DNA of 64,000 nucleotides from an uncultured Opitutia bacterium (GCA_903825285.1 CAIJZY010000007.1:147898-211897); one strand, 5' to 3'; shown: positions 25,170 to 34,605, counted from the first letter of the stretch. The notes: generated by a model from the letters alone, not told the origin. Numbers and translations: made by a program.

Positions 25170-27503
25170 ATGAGACCCACCCCCATCAACAGCGCCGAGG
25201 CCGTGTTCGAGGCCTTCCACGATCCCCAGCTCAGCGAACTCAGCCAGTGGCGCGTCACCCGCGACGGCGTCGCCGGCTTCAAGGTCTGGCAGAACTGGAT
25301 CTGGGTCGAGCTCGCCTGGGAGCAGCCCGCCGCCAACGGCGTCGTGGCCCGCTTCACGCGGCCGCTCGACCTCGACTGCACCGGCTACGACCGGCTGATC
25401 GTGTGCGCGGCGCTGCCCGAGGGCGGCTGCTACACCCTGCGCGCCGAGACCGACGCCGGGCCGCGCACGCGGCGCGGCGAGCCGATGGGCGCGACGAAGC
25501 GCGAGGAGTGGCTGCCGCTCGACGGCGCCAAGCGCGTCACGCAGCTCACGGTCGAGGCGTCGTTCCCGCCGCGCGGGTCCGGCCACGGCTGGATCTACTG
25601 GATGGCGCTGCAGAGCACCGCCCGGCTGCCCGCGCACCTCGCGCAGTGGCGGGGCCACGACGAGCGCTGGGAAAAATACCTCCAGCCCGCGGACTTCCAG
25701 CCGACCTTCCAGCCCGCGCACGGCCTGCTGCTCACCGCCGAGGAGCTCGACGCGGTGCGGCGCGAGTTCGCCGCCTCGCCCGCGGCGGACGCGCTGCGGG
25801 AGGCGGGCCAGGACGCCCGTGCGATCCGGCCCGAGGACCTCATCGGGCAGTTCGTGAACTTCTGGAACTCCAACTCGCTCCGCCGCGAGCGCGACCACGG
25901 GAAGGTCATCACGATCCACGGCGCGAATGCCGCGCAGGCCGGCATGCTCCTGCGCGACCCCGCGCTGTGCCGCCTGGCCGCGCGTTTTGCGATCAGCCTC
26001 GCGCACTGCGAGCGCTGGGACGACTGCTTCGTCTGCTACCTGCCCGGCAGCACGTGGGAGCAGCGGAGCTTCGTCCAGGCCGTCTGCGTCTATGAGACGG
26101 CGCTGATCCTCGACCTCTGCGGCGAGTGGTTCACCGAGGTCGGCCGCCAGCTCGTGCTGCGCCGCATCGCCGAGGAGGGGCTGGGCAACCTGAACTTCAC
26201 CAACTGGTGGTGGGAGTACATCTTCCACTGCAACCAGCTCGCCTGGTTCGCCCCCGGCCGCATCCTCGGCTACCTGCTGCTCGAGCGCACCATGCCCGCG
26301 CGCGTCGAGGGCTATCCCCGGCCGCAGCCCTCGCGCGTCGCGCCGTACACCGACCTCGCGGTGAAGGACCTCCTCGAGAACCTCGACCGCATCCTCCTGC
26401 CCGACGGCGGCTACGTGGAGGGCCCCGCGTACTTCACCTGGGTCGCCCGCCAGGCCTTCGTCGCGCTGCACCTCTACGCCCGCGCCCGGGGCCGGCAGCT
26501 CGCCGACCTGATGCCCGCGGCGATGCGGCAGACGGCGCGGATGGCGGAGATGCTGTGCTCGACCGACGACCAGGTGGACATGATCCCGATCTGCGACGCG
26601 ATGTACGCGTTTCCCGAGGCGCTCGCCTTCCTCGCGGCCTTCCTCCCCGACAGCCACTGGGTCACCATCTATCACAAGCAGCTGCGCCGCGCCGGCGCCG
26701 CGCCGTCCCTGCTGGCCATGGGCCTGGCCCCGGCCATCCCCGCCGCGGGCCCGGCGCTGCGGCCGTTCGCGGACATGCCCGACACCGGCATGATGTGCTC
26801 CGTGCGCCGGTTGCAGGGCGAGATCGTGAAGCTCTTCCTCATGGGCAACAAGGCGGGCGCCGGCCACACGCACGAGGACAAGGGCAGCTTCGTGCTCGAG
26901 TTCGCGGGCGACAGCTTCGCGTTCGACTTCGGCGTGGTGGACTACAGCAACCCGCTCGTGGCCGAGCTGAAGACCGCGCAGCGCCACAACATGCTCACGC
27001 CCTGGGTGCCCGGGCAGCGGCCTCAGCCCGCCAACCCGATCGCCGCCGACATCCGCGCCGAGGGCCGGGGCGACGCCACGGCGTTTTACGCCGCGATGGA
27101 CGCCACCGCCGGCTGGGAGGGCTGGTTCCGGCGCTGGCGGCGCACCTGGGACTCGCCCACGCCCGACACGCTGGTGATCGAGGACGACTGGGCCATCGAG
27201 CAGGGCGAGGGCGTCGTGTTCCACTGGACCACCCCGCTGCCGATGCGGCGCGAGGGCGACCGCATCATCATCGAGGGCCGCCGCGGCCAGGCGGAGATTA
27301 CCCTCCCGCCGGGCACCGAGGCCGTGCTGGAAGCGCTGCCCCTCATGAACGCCGGCCGCCGGGAGATCGACCAGCTGCGCCGAGAACTCGTGCGGTTCGG
27401 CCTCCGCCATGGCGACACCCAGCCCCGCCTTTCCATCCGCCAGCGCGGCCGCAGCGGCACGCTGCGCGTCGCGGTCCGGCTGCGGCTCAAACCCACCGCC
27501 TGA
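25170..27503 (+). CDS. Heparinase II/III family polysaccharide lyase-like protein
   Basis: A 777-residue protein of the heparinase II/III fold. An N-terminal sandwich of about 180 residues precedes an alpha/alpha toroid (about 190-520) with the aromatic stretch NWWWEYIFHCNQL, then the C-terminal beta domain with GHTHEDKGSFVLEF (565-578), the conserved lyase signature whose His566 and His568 lie near the catalytic metal or base. It likely cleaves uronic acid-containing glycans by beta-elimination. No signal peptide is evident in the first residues, which is odd for a lyase of large polymers and hints at work on imported oligosaccharides. It is the last gene of the TPR/binding protein operon. 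Confidence 0.75.
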   Translation: MRPTPINSAEAVFEAFHDPQLSELSQWRVTRDGVAGFKVWQNWIWVELAWEQPAANGVVARFTRPLDLDCTGYDRLIVCAALPEGGCYTLRAETDAGPRTRRGEPMGATKREEWLPLDGAKRVTQLTVEASFPPRGSGHGWIYWMALQSTARLPAHLAQWRGHDERWEKYLQPADFQPTFQPAHGLLLTAEELDAVRREFAASPAADALREAGQDARAIRPEDLIGQFVNFWNSNSLRRERDHGKVITIHGANAAQAGMLLRDPALCRLAARFAISLAHCERWDDCFVCYLPGSTWEQRSFVQAVCVYETALILDLCGEWFTEVGRQLVLRRIAEEGLGNLNFTNWWWEYIFHCNQLAWFAPGRILGYLLLERTMPARVEGYPRPQPSRVAPYTDLAVKDLLENLDRILLPDGGYVEGPAYFTWVARQAFVALHLYARARGRQLADLMPAAMRQTARMAEMLCSTDDQVDMIPICDAMYAFPEALAFLAAFLPDSHWVTIYHKQLRRAGAAPSLLAMGLAPAIPAAGPALRPFADMPDTGMMCSVRRLQGEIVKLFLMGNKAGAGHTHEDKGSFVLEFAGDSFAFDFGVVDYSNPLVAELKTAQRHNMLTPWVPGQRPQPANPIAADIRAEGRGDATAFYAAMDATAGWEGWFRRWRRTWDSPTPDTLVIEDDWAIEQGEGVVFHWTTPLPMRREGDRIIIEGRRGQAEITLPPGTEAVLEALPLMNAGRREIDQLRRELVRFGLRHGDTQPRLSIRQRGRSGTLRVAVRLRLKPTA

Positions 27504-27627
27504 GCCGGCCGCCCTTGTGCCTCTCCCACCCTTGGTTACGGCCCCCGGGAGGCCCCTCCGGCCCGGCAAAAAATAACGAAACCTTAGGTGGCATGGCGGA
27601 GTCATACGCTGTAGATTCTGACCCACC

Positions 27628-28182
27628 ATGAAAACAAGACTCACCACCGTCCTCGTTCTCACGGCCGGCCTGCTGGCGCTCGGAGCCCGCGCCCAGTCGC
27701 CGACCCCGGCGCCGGCGCCCGCCACCGAGCCGGCCGCCGCTCCCAGCCGCATCATTTACGCCCCGCGCCTCCCGTCGCCCGCCGAGCTGTCCAGCGTCGC
27801 CTCCGCCCAGGGGCTCAGCATCGAGCGCATTGACCAGACCGCGGCGCAGATCATCGCCACGTACAAGGCCGCCAACGGCCAGCTGACCACGGTCTCCTAT
27901 CAGCTGCTCCCGAACGCCGCGACGCCCTCGGTGGTGCCGGCCGCCACGACCACGACGGTGGTCGCGACCACGACCCCGGCCCCCACGGTCGTCTACGCGC
28001 AGCCGACCCCCACGGTCGTCTACACGCAGCCGGCCCCGGCCTACTATCCGTATGTCTACGCCGACCCGTATTATCCCTGGGGCTTCTACGGTCCCGTCGC
28101 GGTGAGCCTCGGCTTCGACTTCTACGGCGGCCACGGCTACCATGGCGGCTTTTACCACGGCCACGGCGGACACCGCCGCTAA
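27628..28182 (+). CDS. Exported low-complexity protein, Pro/Thr then Tyr/Gly/His-rich
   Basis: A 184-residue exported protein that I do not recognise. The signal peptide (about 1-22, cut after ARA) is followed by a Pro-Ala stretch, a short ordered region (about 45-90), a Thr/Pro region holding the tandem motif PTVVYAQP/PTVVYTQP (about 120-135), and a tail rich in Tyr, Gly and His (GGHGYHGGFYHGHGGHRR). The His-rich end could bind metals. The next gene, also an envelope protein, starts 33 bases later. The upstream 60 bases are less G+C-rich than the surroundings and probably hold the promoter. Confidence 0.65.
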   Translation: MKTRLTTVLVLTAGLLALGARAQSPTPAPAPATEPAAAPSRIIYAPRLPSPAELSSVASAQGLSIERIDQTAAQIIATYKAANGQLTTVSYQLLPNAATPSVVPAATTTTVVATTTPAPTVVYAQPTPTVVYTQPAPAYYPYVYADPYYPWGFYGPVAVSLGFDFYGGHGYHGGFYHGHGGHRR

Positions 28183-28215
28183 CGCCGGTCCCGTCTCGTT
28201 CCTTTCCTCACCACC

Positions 28216-28746
28216 ATGCAAGCGAAACATCTCGCCCTGCCCGCCCTCGCCCTCGCCACCCTGCTGAGCGGCTGCGTCGGCACCGGGCCCAACACCCAAC
28301 AGGGCGCCGTCTCCGGCGCCGCCCTCGGCGCACTCGCCGGGGCGATCATCGGCAACAACAGCGGCAGCCACAATGGCGCCGCGGGCGCGCTGATCGGCGC
28401 CACGGCCGGCGCGATCGCCGGCGGCACGCTCGGCAACAGCGCCGACCACCAGAATGGCACGGTCTATGGCTATGCCGCCGAGCCGGCCCCGGTGGCCTAC
28501 CGCCGCACGGTGGTCGTGGAGGGTCCGCCGCCCACGCCAGCCCCGCCGCAGTCCGCCGAGACCGTCGGCCCGGCGCCGTCGCCGAACGCCGTCTGGATCC
28601 CCGGCTACTGGGACTACAACGGCAGCGGCTACACCTGGGCCGCGGGCCACTGGGAAATTCCGCCGCCGAGCAGCCAGAGCTACGTCGCCGCCCACTGGGA
28701 AAACCGCGGCGGCACGTACGTGTTCGTCCGGGGCTTCTGGCAGTGA
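28216..28746 (+). CDS. Glycine-zipper lipoprotein with YXWGXW-like repeats
   Basis: A 176-residue lipoprotein. The lipobox LLSGC puts the lipidated cysteine at 20. A long glycine zipper follows (about 34-75; GAALGALAGAIIG then GALIGATAGAIAGG), a motif that spans or inserts in membranes. The C-terminal half holds two copies of a W-x-PGYW/W-x-x-GHW type repeat (VWIPGYWDYNGSGYTWAAGHW). It sits at the outer membrane by type. Function is unknown; such proteins occur widely in Gram-negative envelopes. Confidence 0.75.
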   Translation: MQAKHLALPALALATLLSGCVGTGPNTQQGAVSGAALGALAGAIIGNNSGSHNGAAGALIGATAGAIAGGTLGNSADHQNGTVYGYAAEPAPVAYRRTVVVEGPPPTPAPPQSAETVGPAPSPNAVWIPGYWDYNGSGYTWAAGHWEIPPPSSQSYVAAHWENRGGTYVFVRGFWQ

Positions 28747-28754
28747 AAACAAAC

Positions 28755-28780
28755 ACGCCCCGGCCGCAGGGCCGGGGCGT
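28755..28780 (-). terminator. Terminator of deoA
   Basis: A perfect 11-bp stem ACGCCCCGGCC/GGCCGGGGCGT (28755-28765 with 28770-28780). On the minus strand it is followed by a T-rich run (TGTTTGTTTT), so it serves the minus-strand phosphorylase gene. On the plus strand no T run follows, though the hairpin may still help end the lipoprotein transcript. Confidence 0.8.
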
Positions 28781-28805
28781 GAGGTAAGGGTCGCGTTCGC
28801 GCGGC

Positions 28806-30149
28806 TCAGGCCACGCGCTCGACGATGAGCGGCGGCGGCGTGGGCCGCTTCGGGGCGAGACGGTAGGCGTTCTTGAAGTGGTCGAGCGCCTGCTCGAGCT
28901 TCGCCTCGTCGTTATAGTGGATCATCATGAGCGGCTCGCCCTGCTTCACCTGCGTGCCGACCTTCTTGATCTCGGACACGCCCACCGCGTAATCCAGCTT
29001 GTCGTGGGCGTTCTCCTTGCCGGCGCCGAGCAGGTGCACGCCGCGGGCGATCATCGCCGCGTTGATGGTGTGCACGTAGCCGCGCTTCGGGGCGGGCAGC
29101 TTGCGGATGTGCCGCGCGGCCGGGAATTTCTCCGGGTGGTCGATGAAGGTGGTGTCGCCGCCCTGCGCCTTGACGAGATCCTTGAACTTCGCGAGCGCGG
29201 AGCCGTCCGTCAGGTGACGCTGCACCGTCTGCTTGGCGGACAGCGTCGAGCCGGCGACGCCGGCCAGGCGGACGATCTCCATGCCGAGCTTCAGGACGAG
29301 TTCCTTCATGTCCTCCGGGCCCTCGCCCTTCAGCAGCGCGATGGCCTCCTTGACCTCAAGGGAGGTGCCGACGGTGTCGCCGAGCGGCTGGTTCATGTCG
29401 GTGACGAGCGCGACGCAGCGGCGCTTCATGGAGCGGCCGACGCGGGTCATGGAGCGGGCGAGCTGCTTGGCCTGCTCGAGATCCTTGATGAAGGAGCCGT
29501 TGCCCCACTTCACGTCGATCACGAGACCCTCGGAGCCTTCGGCCAGCTTCTTCGACAGCACGCTGCCGGTGATGAGCGGGAGGCTCGGGATGGTGCCGGT
29601 CTCCTTGCGGAGGGCGTAGAACTTGGCGTCCGCCGGGGCCAGCGCCTCGCTCTGCGCGACGATTGCGCCGCCGATGCGGGCGAGCTGGGACGAAAACTGC
29701 TCAATGGTCTGGTGGCTCTTGAAGCCGTGGAAGCAGCCGAGCTTGTCGAGGGTGTTGATGACGTAGTCGTGCTCGACGCCGCACATCATCGGCACCACCA
29801 CGCCGCTGGCCATCGCCAGGGGCACAAGCACGAGCGAGGTCTTGTCGCCCACGCCGCCGGTGGAGTACTTGTCGATCTTCGGCTTGGCGATGTGCGAGAG
29901 ATCAATCACCTCGCCGGAAAGCATCATCTCCTCGGTCAGATCGGCGGTTTCCTGCGCCGACATGTTCGAGAAGTAGATGGCCATCATCAGCGCCGACAGC
30001 TGGTGCTGCGGCATCTCGCCATCCAGCGTGCTGTCAATGATGTAACGAATTTCCTCCTGCGTGAACTCGCCGCCGTCGCGTTTCTTCTCGATTAGAAACT
30101 CGAATGTGGGCTTGATGAATCGGCGAGTAGGAATGTTGCGTTTGCTCAT
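28806..30149 (-). CDS. deoA: Thymidine/pyrimidine-nucleoside phosphorylase
   Basis: A 447-residue phosphorylase that splits pyrimidine nucleosides with phosphate into base and sugar 1-phosphate. The phosphate site KYSTGGVGDKTS (about 91-102), the base-site arginine in LRKETGT, and ITGSVLSKK are intact. The segment that normally reads SGRGLGHTGGTLDKL is replaced here by CGVEHDYVINTLDKL (about 122-136), so only the last part is kept. It may still be a thymidine phosphorylase, as related genes are annotated, but substrate range could differ. It is monocistronic, with a terminator after it. Confidence 0.85.
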   Translation of the reverse strand: MSKRNIPTRRFIKPTFEFLIEKKRDGGEFTQEEIRYIIDSTLDGEMPQHQLSALMMAIYFSNMSAQETADLTEEMMLSGEVIDLSHIAKPKIDKYSTGGVGDKTSLVLVPLAMASGVVVPMMCGVEHDYVINTLDKLGCFHGFKSHQTIEQFSSQLARIGGAIVAQSEALAPADAKFYALRKETGTIPSLPLITGSVLSKKLAEGSEGLVIDVKWGNGSFIKDLEQAKQLARSMTRVGRSMKRRCVALVTDMNQPLGDTVGTSLEVKEAIALLKGEGPEDMKELVLKLGMEIVRLAGVAGSTLSAKQTVQRHLTDGSALAKFKDLVKAQGGDTTFIDHPEKFPAARHIRKLPAPKRGYVHTINAAMIARGVHLLGAGKENAHDKLDYAVGVSEIKKVGTQVKQGEPLMMIHYNDEAKLEQALDHFKNAYRLAPKRPTPPPLIVERVA

Positions 30150-30476
30150 TGGGATAGGGAGGAGACCGGGGCGACGCCCGCGGTGCGGAAAAGTTTGCCA
30201 TCAGACCCGGTATACAAAATTTGTCGAGCCAAAACTGCCCATTCCACCGTGGATAACACCCTGCTCCGGACGACCTTCGGACGCTGCAGGGGTCGAGAAA
30301 ATCACGAAAATTGCGCAACGAAATTGGCTTACGACGCCGGCATGCCCTGCCCGGCCCTGACCTGACACCCCCGCCCGGGGGGCCTGAGGAAATTTCACCA
30401 AACCGCCTTGACCGGCCATAAATCCCCTCCAACTCCGCGCTTGCGCGCCTGCGGGGGCCGGCTGTGAAGTGAGGGG
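30150..30476. other. 327-base region between divergent deoA and argS
   Basis: No gene is seen. The sequence is notably less G+C-rich in its first half (ACAAAATTTG near 30217) and must hold the promoters of both divergent genes. I could not find a convincing -35/-10 pair with proper spacing for either. A G+C-rich run CCCCGCCCGGGGGGCC lies at about 30369-30384. Confidence 0.5.
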
Positions 30477-32234
30477 ATGCCCGTCACTTTCAATCTCGGC
30501 GAAGCCCTCGACTCGCTCCTCAAGGCTGCGGCGACCAGCGCCGGGCTCGAGGCCGCGGCCTTTGTCCCGGATGTCCGCATCGCCGACCCGCGTCACGGTG
30601 ATTTCCAGGCCAATGGCGTGCTCGGCTACGCCAAGGCCCGCCGGCTCAATCCCCGCGCGGTCGCGGAGCAGCTGGTGGCCGCCCTGCCCGCCGAGGTCGC
30701 GGCCGACTACACCGTCGCCATCGCCGGACCCGGGTTCATCAATTTCACGCTCAAGCCCGCCACGCTCCTCGCCTGGCTGCGCGCCCATGACTCGGCCGCG
30801 CACCTGCGGGCCAACGCGGCCACGGCCCGGCACGGCCAGACCTGGGTCGTGGACTACTCCTCGCCCAACACGGCGAAGCAGATGCATGTCGGCCATCTCC
30901 GCTCGGCCGTCATCGGCGAGGCCATCTGCCGGCTGCTCGAGTTCAGTGGCGCGAAGGTGATCCGCGACAACCACGTCGGCGACTGGGGCACGCAGTTCGG
31001 CAAGCTCATCTGGGCCTACCGGCGCCATCTCGATGCCGCCGCGTTTGCCGCGGACCCGCTCGAGGAGTTCGAGCGGCTTTACCAGGTCGGCAACGCCGCG
31101 GCCGACGCCGACCCGGCCGTGCTGGAGCAGGCGCGGCAGGAGCTGGTGAAGCTGCAGGCCGGCGACCCGGAAAACCTCGCCGTCTGGAAGCACATCAACG
31201 CCGTGAGCCTCGCCGCCTTCCAGCCGATCTACGACCGGCTCGGCATCCGCTTCGACCACACGCTCGGGGAAAGCTTCTACAACGACCAGGTGGAGCGGAT
31301 CTATCGGGAGCTCGCCGCCACCGGCCTCGCGCAGGAAAGCCAGGGCGCGCTCGTCGTGTTCCACCCGGAGCACCCGCGCTTCAAGACCCAGCCCTTCATC
31401 ATGCGGAAGGCGGATGGCGCCAGCAACTACGCGACGACCGACCTCGCCACCGCGCTCTACCGGGCCGAGTATTTCCATGCGGACGGCATCGTGGTGGTCA
31501 CGGACTTCCGCCAGGCCGACCATTTCGAGCAGCTCTACCTCACCGTGCGGAAATGGTTTGCCGCCCGGTCCTACCGGCTGCCCGAGCTGCATCACGTCAC
31601 CTTCGGCGCCGTCACCGACGCGGACGGCAAGGCCCTGCGCACGCGGGACGGCGGCACCATCAAGCTCAAGGAGCTCCTCGCCGAGGCCGAGGCCCGCGCC
31701 TACGCGCTCGTGAGCGAGCGCAGCGCGGAGCTGCCGGAGGCCGAGCGCCGCGCCATCGCCGCGGTCGTGGGCGTGGGCTCCGTCCAGTACGCGGACCTCG
31801 CGCAGAACCGGTCCAGCGACTACGTGTTCGCGTGGGACAAGATGATCTCCCTCGAGGGAAACACCGCCGCCTACCTGCTCTACGCGGTGGCGCGCATCCA
31901 TTCGATCTTCCGCAAGCTCGACGCGGTCCCCGGCGAGGCCGCCACGGAGGCGGCCGGCACCCCGCCCGAGACCCCGGCGGAGCTCGCCCTGGCGCGGAAG
32001 CTCGTGAAGTTTGCCGACGCCCTCCGGCTTGCCACCGACACGCTGCGGCCGCACTTCCTCTGTCTCTATCTGTACGAGCTGGCGGGTGACTACAGCGCCT
32101 TCTACGCCGCGGACAAGGTCGCGGTGGACGATCCCGCGGTCCGCGCCCGCCGGCTGCTCCTCTGTGCGCGGACGCTGCTGGTGATGGAGACGGGGCTGGG
32201 CCTGCTCGGGCTGCGCACGCTGACGCGCATGTGA
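30477..32234 (+). CDS. argS: Arginine--tRNA ligase
   Basis: A 585-residue class Ia synthetase charging tRNA-Arg (EC 6.1.1.19). The N-terminal Add1-type tRNA-binding domain (about 1-110) is followed by the catalytic core with SSPNTAKQMHVGHLRS (HVGH at 137-140) and DNHVGDWGTQFG, and the C-terminal DALR anticodon domain ending LLGLRTLTRM. As in most ArgRS there is no canonical KMSKS; the KTQPFIMRKADGASNY and KALRTRDGG regions take its place. Full length, single copy in the window. Confidence 0.95.
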   Translation: MPVTFNLGEALDSLLKAAATSAGLEAAAFVPDVRIADPRHGDFQANGVLGYAKARRLNPRAVAEQLVAALPAEVAADYTVAIAGPGFINFTLKPATLLAWLRAHDSAAHLRANAATARHGQTWVVDYSSPNTAKQMHVGHLRSAVIGEAICRLLEFSGAKVIRDNHVGDWGTQFGKLIWAYRRHLDAAAFAADPLEEFERLYQVGNAAADADPAVLEQARQELVKLQAGDPENLAVWKHINAVSLAAFQPIYDRLGIRFDHTLGESFYNDQVERIYRELAATGLAQESQGALVVFHPEHPRFKTQPFIMRKADGASNYATTDLATALYRAEYFHADGIVVVTDFRQADHFEQLYLTVRKWFAARSYRLPELHHVTFGAVTDADGKALRTRDGGTIKLKELLAEAEARAYALVSERSAELPEAERRAIAAVVGVGSVQYADLAQNRSSDYVFAWDKMISLEGNTAAYLLYAVARIHSIFRKLDAVPGEAATEAAGTPPETPAELALARKLVKFADALRLATDTLRPHFLCLYLYELAGDYSAFYAADKVAVDDPAVRARRLLLCARTLLVMETGLGLLGLRTLTRM

Positions 32235-32301
32235 CCGTGCGCCGCGTGCGGCCACTATACTCTTGATGCGTCCCGGCGCCGCGGCCACATTGCCGCCTCA
32301 T

Positions 32302-33051
32302 ATGGCCATGGAGGAAATCTACATCCGGAGTGCGACGGAGACCGAGGCCCGCGGGCCTTTCAACCTCGAGCAGCTGGTTTCCCTCATCGATACCGGCCAG
32401 GTAACCGCCGAGACCCTGTTCTACGACGCCACGACCGAGCAGTGGGCCCCCATCGGCTCCAATCCCGAGCTCATGGCCCAGGCCTTCCCGCAGAAGCGGA
32501 AGCTGAAGGTGAAGAGCAAGGTCAAGATGGAGACGCTGAACCAGGAGACCGACAGCGCCGCGCCGATCACCGTGGACGAGATGCTCGCCGCGGCGGAGGG
32601 CCGCACCGCCGAGACCTCCGGCCGCCAGGATCCCACCATCGCGATGGCGCGCGCCGCCGCCATCGGCCGCTGGGCCATCATCCTCATGCTCCTCCTGGCC
32701 GCCGCCGGCGAGCTGCTCCCCGCGGTGGATGCGCTGATGGCCATGGACATGCCGAAGCTGTTCAACCACCCGCTCGTGGCCCTCGGCGCCCTCGACCTCT
32801 TCCTGGCCACCGTGCTCGCGCTCGGCGTCGTGTCCTTCTACCCCTTCATCCGCTTCCGTGCGGCGCTGGGCCTCGGCTTCGTCGGGTTCTTCTTCTGGGT
32901 CCACGGCCATCCCCTCCCCGTGATCGCCCTCGCCGCCGGCCTGTTCGGCCTCTACTGCTGCACGATCTTCGTGCGCTACCTGCCCGTGCTGGTGTTCGCC
33001 GGCCTGGGCGTCTGCGGGATCGGCGCCGTGTCCTGGCACCTGTTGTCCTGA
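32302..33051 (+). CDS. GYF_2 domain membrane protein
   Basis: A 249-residue protein with an N-terminal GYF_2 domain (about 3-60; ARGPFNLEQL and EQWAPI are typical, a fold that binds proline-rich peptides), a basic linker (KRKLKVKSKVK, about 64-74), and four or five membrane helices (about 125-249). ATG 32302 or 32308 fits the domain start; the frame opens slightly upstream. The domain would lie in the cytosol. It lies between argS and the YihY gene, 16 bases before the latter. No function is known. Confidence 0.7.
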   Translation: MAMEEIYIRSATETEARGPFNLEQLVSLIDTGQVTAETLFYDATTEQWAPIGSNPELMAQAFPQKRKLKVKSKVKMETLNQETDSAAPITVDEMLAAAEGRTAETSGRQDPTIAMARAAAIGRWAIILMLLLAAAGELLPAVDALMAMDMPKLFNHPLVALGALDLFLATVLALGVVSFYPFIRFRAALGLGFVGFFFWVHGHPLPVIALAAGLFGLYCCTIFVRYLPVLVFAGLGVCGIGAVSWHLLS

Positions 33052-33067
33052 GGCCCGCCGCGCGCCC

Positions 33068-34534
33068 ATGGCCAGCCTCGCCGACCGCGGCCGCTCGCTC
33101 GCCGGATTCTTCCACCGGGAAATCTGGGAGCCCGAGCATCTCAAGCCGTCCACGCTCCGCAGCCGCGCCTACGCGGTCTTCCGCGTCATCGCGATCACCG
33201 GCACGGTGTTCAGCGAGACCAAGGCCGCCAGCCGCGCCGCCGCGCTCAGCTTCAGCTCGCTCCTCGGGCTCGGCCCGCTGATCGGCGCCGCCGTCCTCCT
33301 CGGCGGCTTCATGCTCGGCCAGCACAGCGACCCCGCCGTGCTCGCCGACCAGTTCAGCCGCGTGATCAAGAGCGTCGCCCCGCCGCTGCAGCAGCTCGAG
33401 ACCATCGACGGCCCGACGACCGCCGCCGCGGCCGACGCCGGCCTCACCGCGGTGATCCGCGGCATCATTGAGGGCTCGCGCTCCGGCACCGCCGGCGCCA
33501 TCGGCGCCCTCACCCTCATCCTCATCGTGCTGCTGCTGTTCAAGTCGATCGAGGACACCTTCAACGAGATCTGGGGCGTGCGCACCGGCCGCACGTTCGC
33601 CATGCGCGTCATGCTCTACTGGACCGTGCTCACGCTTGGCGCGGTCCTGTTCTTCGCCGCGCTCACCCTGCTCGGCGCGGGCGCGTTCATCAACGTGTTC
33701 CTCGAGCGCCTGCCCTACGGCCGCGAGCTGCTCCGGGCGCTGAGCTGGGCGCTGCCGCTCTTCTCCGGCCTCGCCCTCGTGCTGCTGCTCACGCTGTTCT
33801 ACCGCTTCATCCCCAACACCCGGGTTTACTGGCGCGCCGCGCTGACCGGCGCCGTGGTGGTCGCCGCGCTGCTGCTCCTGAACAACTTCCTCGCGTTCCT
33901 CTACCTGCGCCGCATCTACCTCGAGAAGAGCCTCTACGGCCCGCTGGGCATCCTCCCGATCCTCATGCTCGGACTGTATGTCTTCTGGCTGTTCGTGCTC
34001 ATCGGCGGGCAGATCAGCTACGCGGTCCAGAACGCCCACATCCGCACCAGCCAGGCCGCCTGGGGCCACCTCAGCGTGGCCATGCGCGAGCGGCTCACGC
34101 TCGTCGTGCTGCTCACGCTCTGCCGCCGGTTCCGCACCGCCCTGCCGCCGGTCACCGCCGCCCACCTCGGCGACCTGCTGCGGGTCCCGACCCAGGTGCT
34201 CAACGAGTGCCTCAACCGGCTCGTGGACATGAAGCTGATCACGCCGATCCCGCCGCCGCCCGGGAGCGCCCCGACCGACTATTTCTACCAGCCCGCGCGG
34301 CCCCTGAGCCACATCACGCTCCACGATTTCAAGTCGCTCGACGTCAACCTCGGCCACGACCCCATCGGCCAGGGCCTCGACCGCATCGACCCCGTCCTGC
34401 AGCACTACAATGCCGCTTTGGACCGGCTCGGCGAGCAGGCCCTGTTCCGCAAGAGCTTCGAGGAGCTGCTCGCGGAGTTCGAGTTCGACAACTCCCAGCC
34501 GCCGTTCGCCATGGGCGAAAAAGCAAAGCGCTGA
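33068..34534 (+). CDS. YihY/BrkB family inner-membrane protein
   Basis: A 488-residue member of the family once misnamed ribonuclease BN. Six membrane helices (about 70-340) carry ASRAAALSFSSLLGLGPLI near the start, FNEIWGVRTGR, FYRFIPNTRVYWRAALTGA and ILMLGLYVFWLFVLIGGQ, all family marks. The C-terminal 140 residues look like a cytosolic winged-helix-type domain (LRVPTQVLNECLNRLVDMKLITP), which occurs in the long form of this family. The role is unknown; proposals include lipid transport. Confidence 0.85.
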   Translation: MASLADRGRSLAGFFHREIWEPEHLKPSTLRSRAYAVFRVIAITGTVFSETKAASRAAALSFSSLLGLGPLIGAAVLLGGFMLGQHSDPAVLADQFSRVIKSVAPPLQQLETIDGPTTAAAADAGLTAVIRGIIEGSRSGTAGAIGALTLILIVLLLFKSIEDTFNEIWGVRTGRTFAMRVMLYWTVLTLGAVLFFAALTLLGAGAFINVFLERLPYGRELLRALSWALPLFSGLALVLLLTLFYRFIPNTRVYWRAALTGAVVVAALLLLNNFLAFLYLRRIYLEKSLYGPLGILPILMLGLYVFWLFVLIGGQISYAVQNAHIRTSQAAWGHLSVAMRERLTLVVLLTLCRRFRTALPPVTAAHLGDLLRVPTQVLNECLNRLVDMKLITPIPPPPGSAPTDYFYQPARPLSHITLHDFKSLDVNLGHDPIGQGLDRIDPVLQHYNAALDRLGEQALFRKSFEELLAEFEFDNSQPPFAMGEKAKR

Positions 34535-34605
34535 GCCGGTCCCGGCGCGGCACACTTCGCCCTTGCCACCGCGGGGACGCGACCTAGCGTCGCCCTTTTC
34601 CCTCC

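Noticed and set aside
27565..27600. Hairpin before the exported protein gene as terminator of the heparinase-like gene
   Set aside because: The run that follows on the plus strand is A-rich rather than T-rich, so orientation is wrong for that gene.
23484..27755. Open frame of 1,423 codons on the minus strand
   Set aside because: It lies wholly opposite the TPR-like, solute-binding and heparinase-like genes. Its translation is a low-complexity mix of Arg, Gly, Val, Ala and Glu with no motif, as expected when the strand opposite G+C-rich codons is read.
30190..30225. TTGCCA and TATACA as a promoter for argS
   Set aside because: The two boxes are only 10 bases apart, too close for a sigma-70 promoter.
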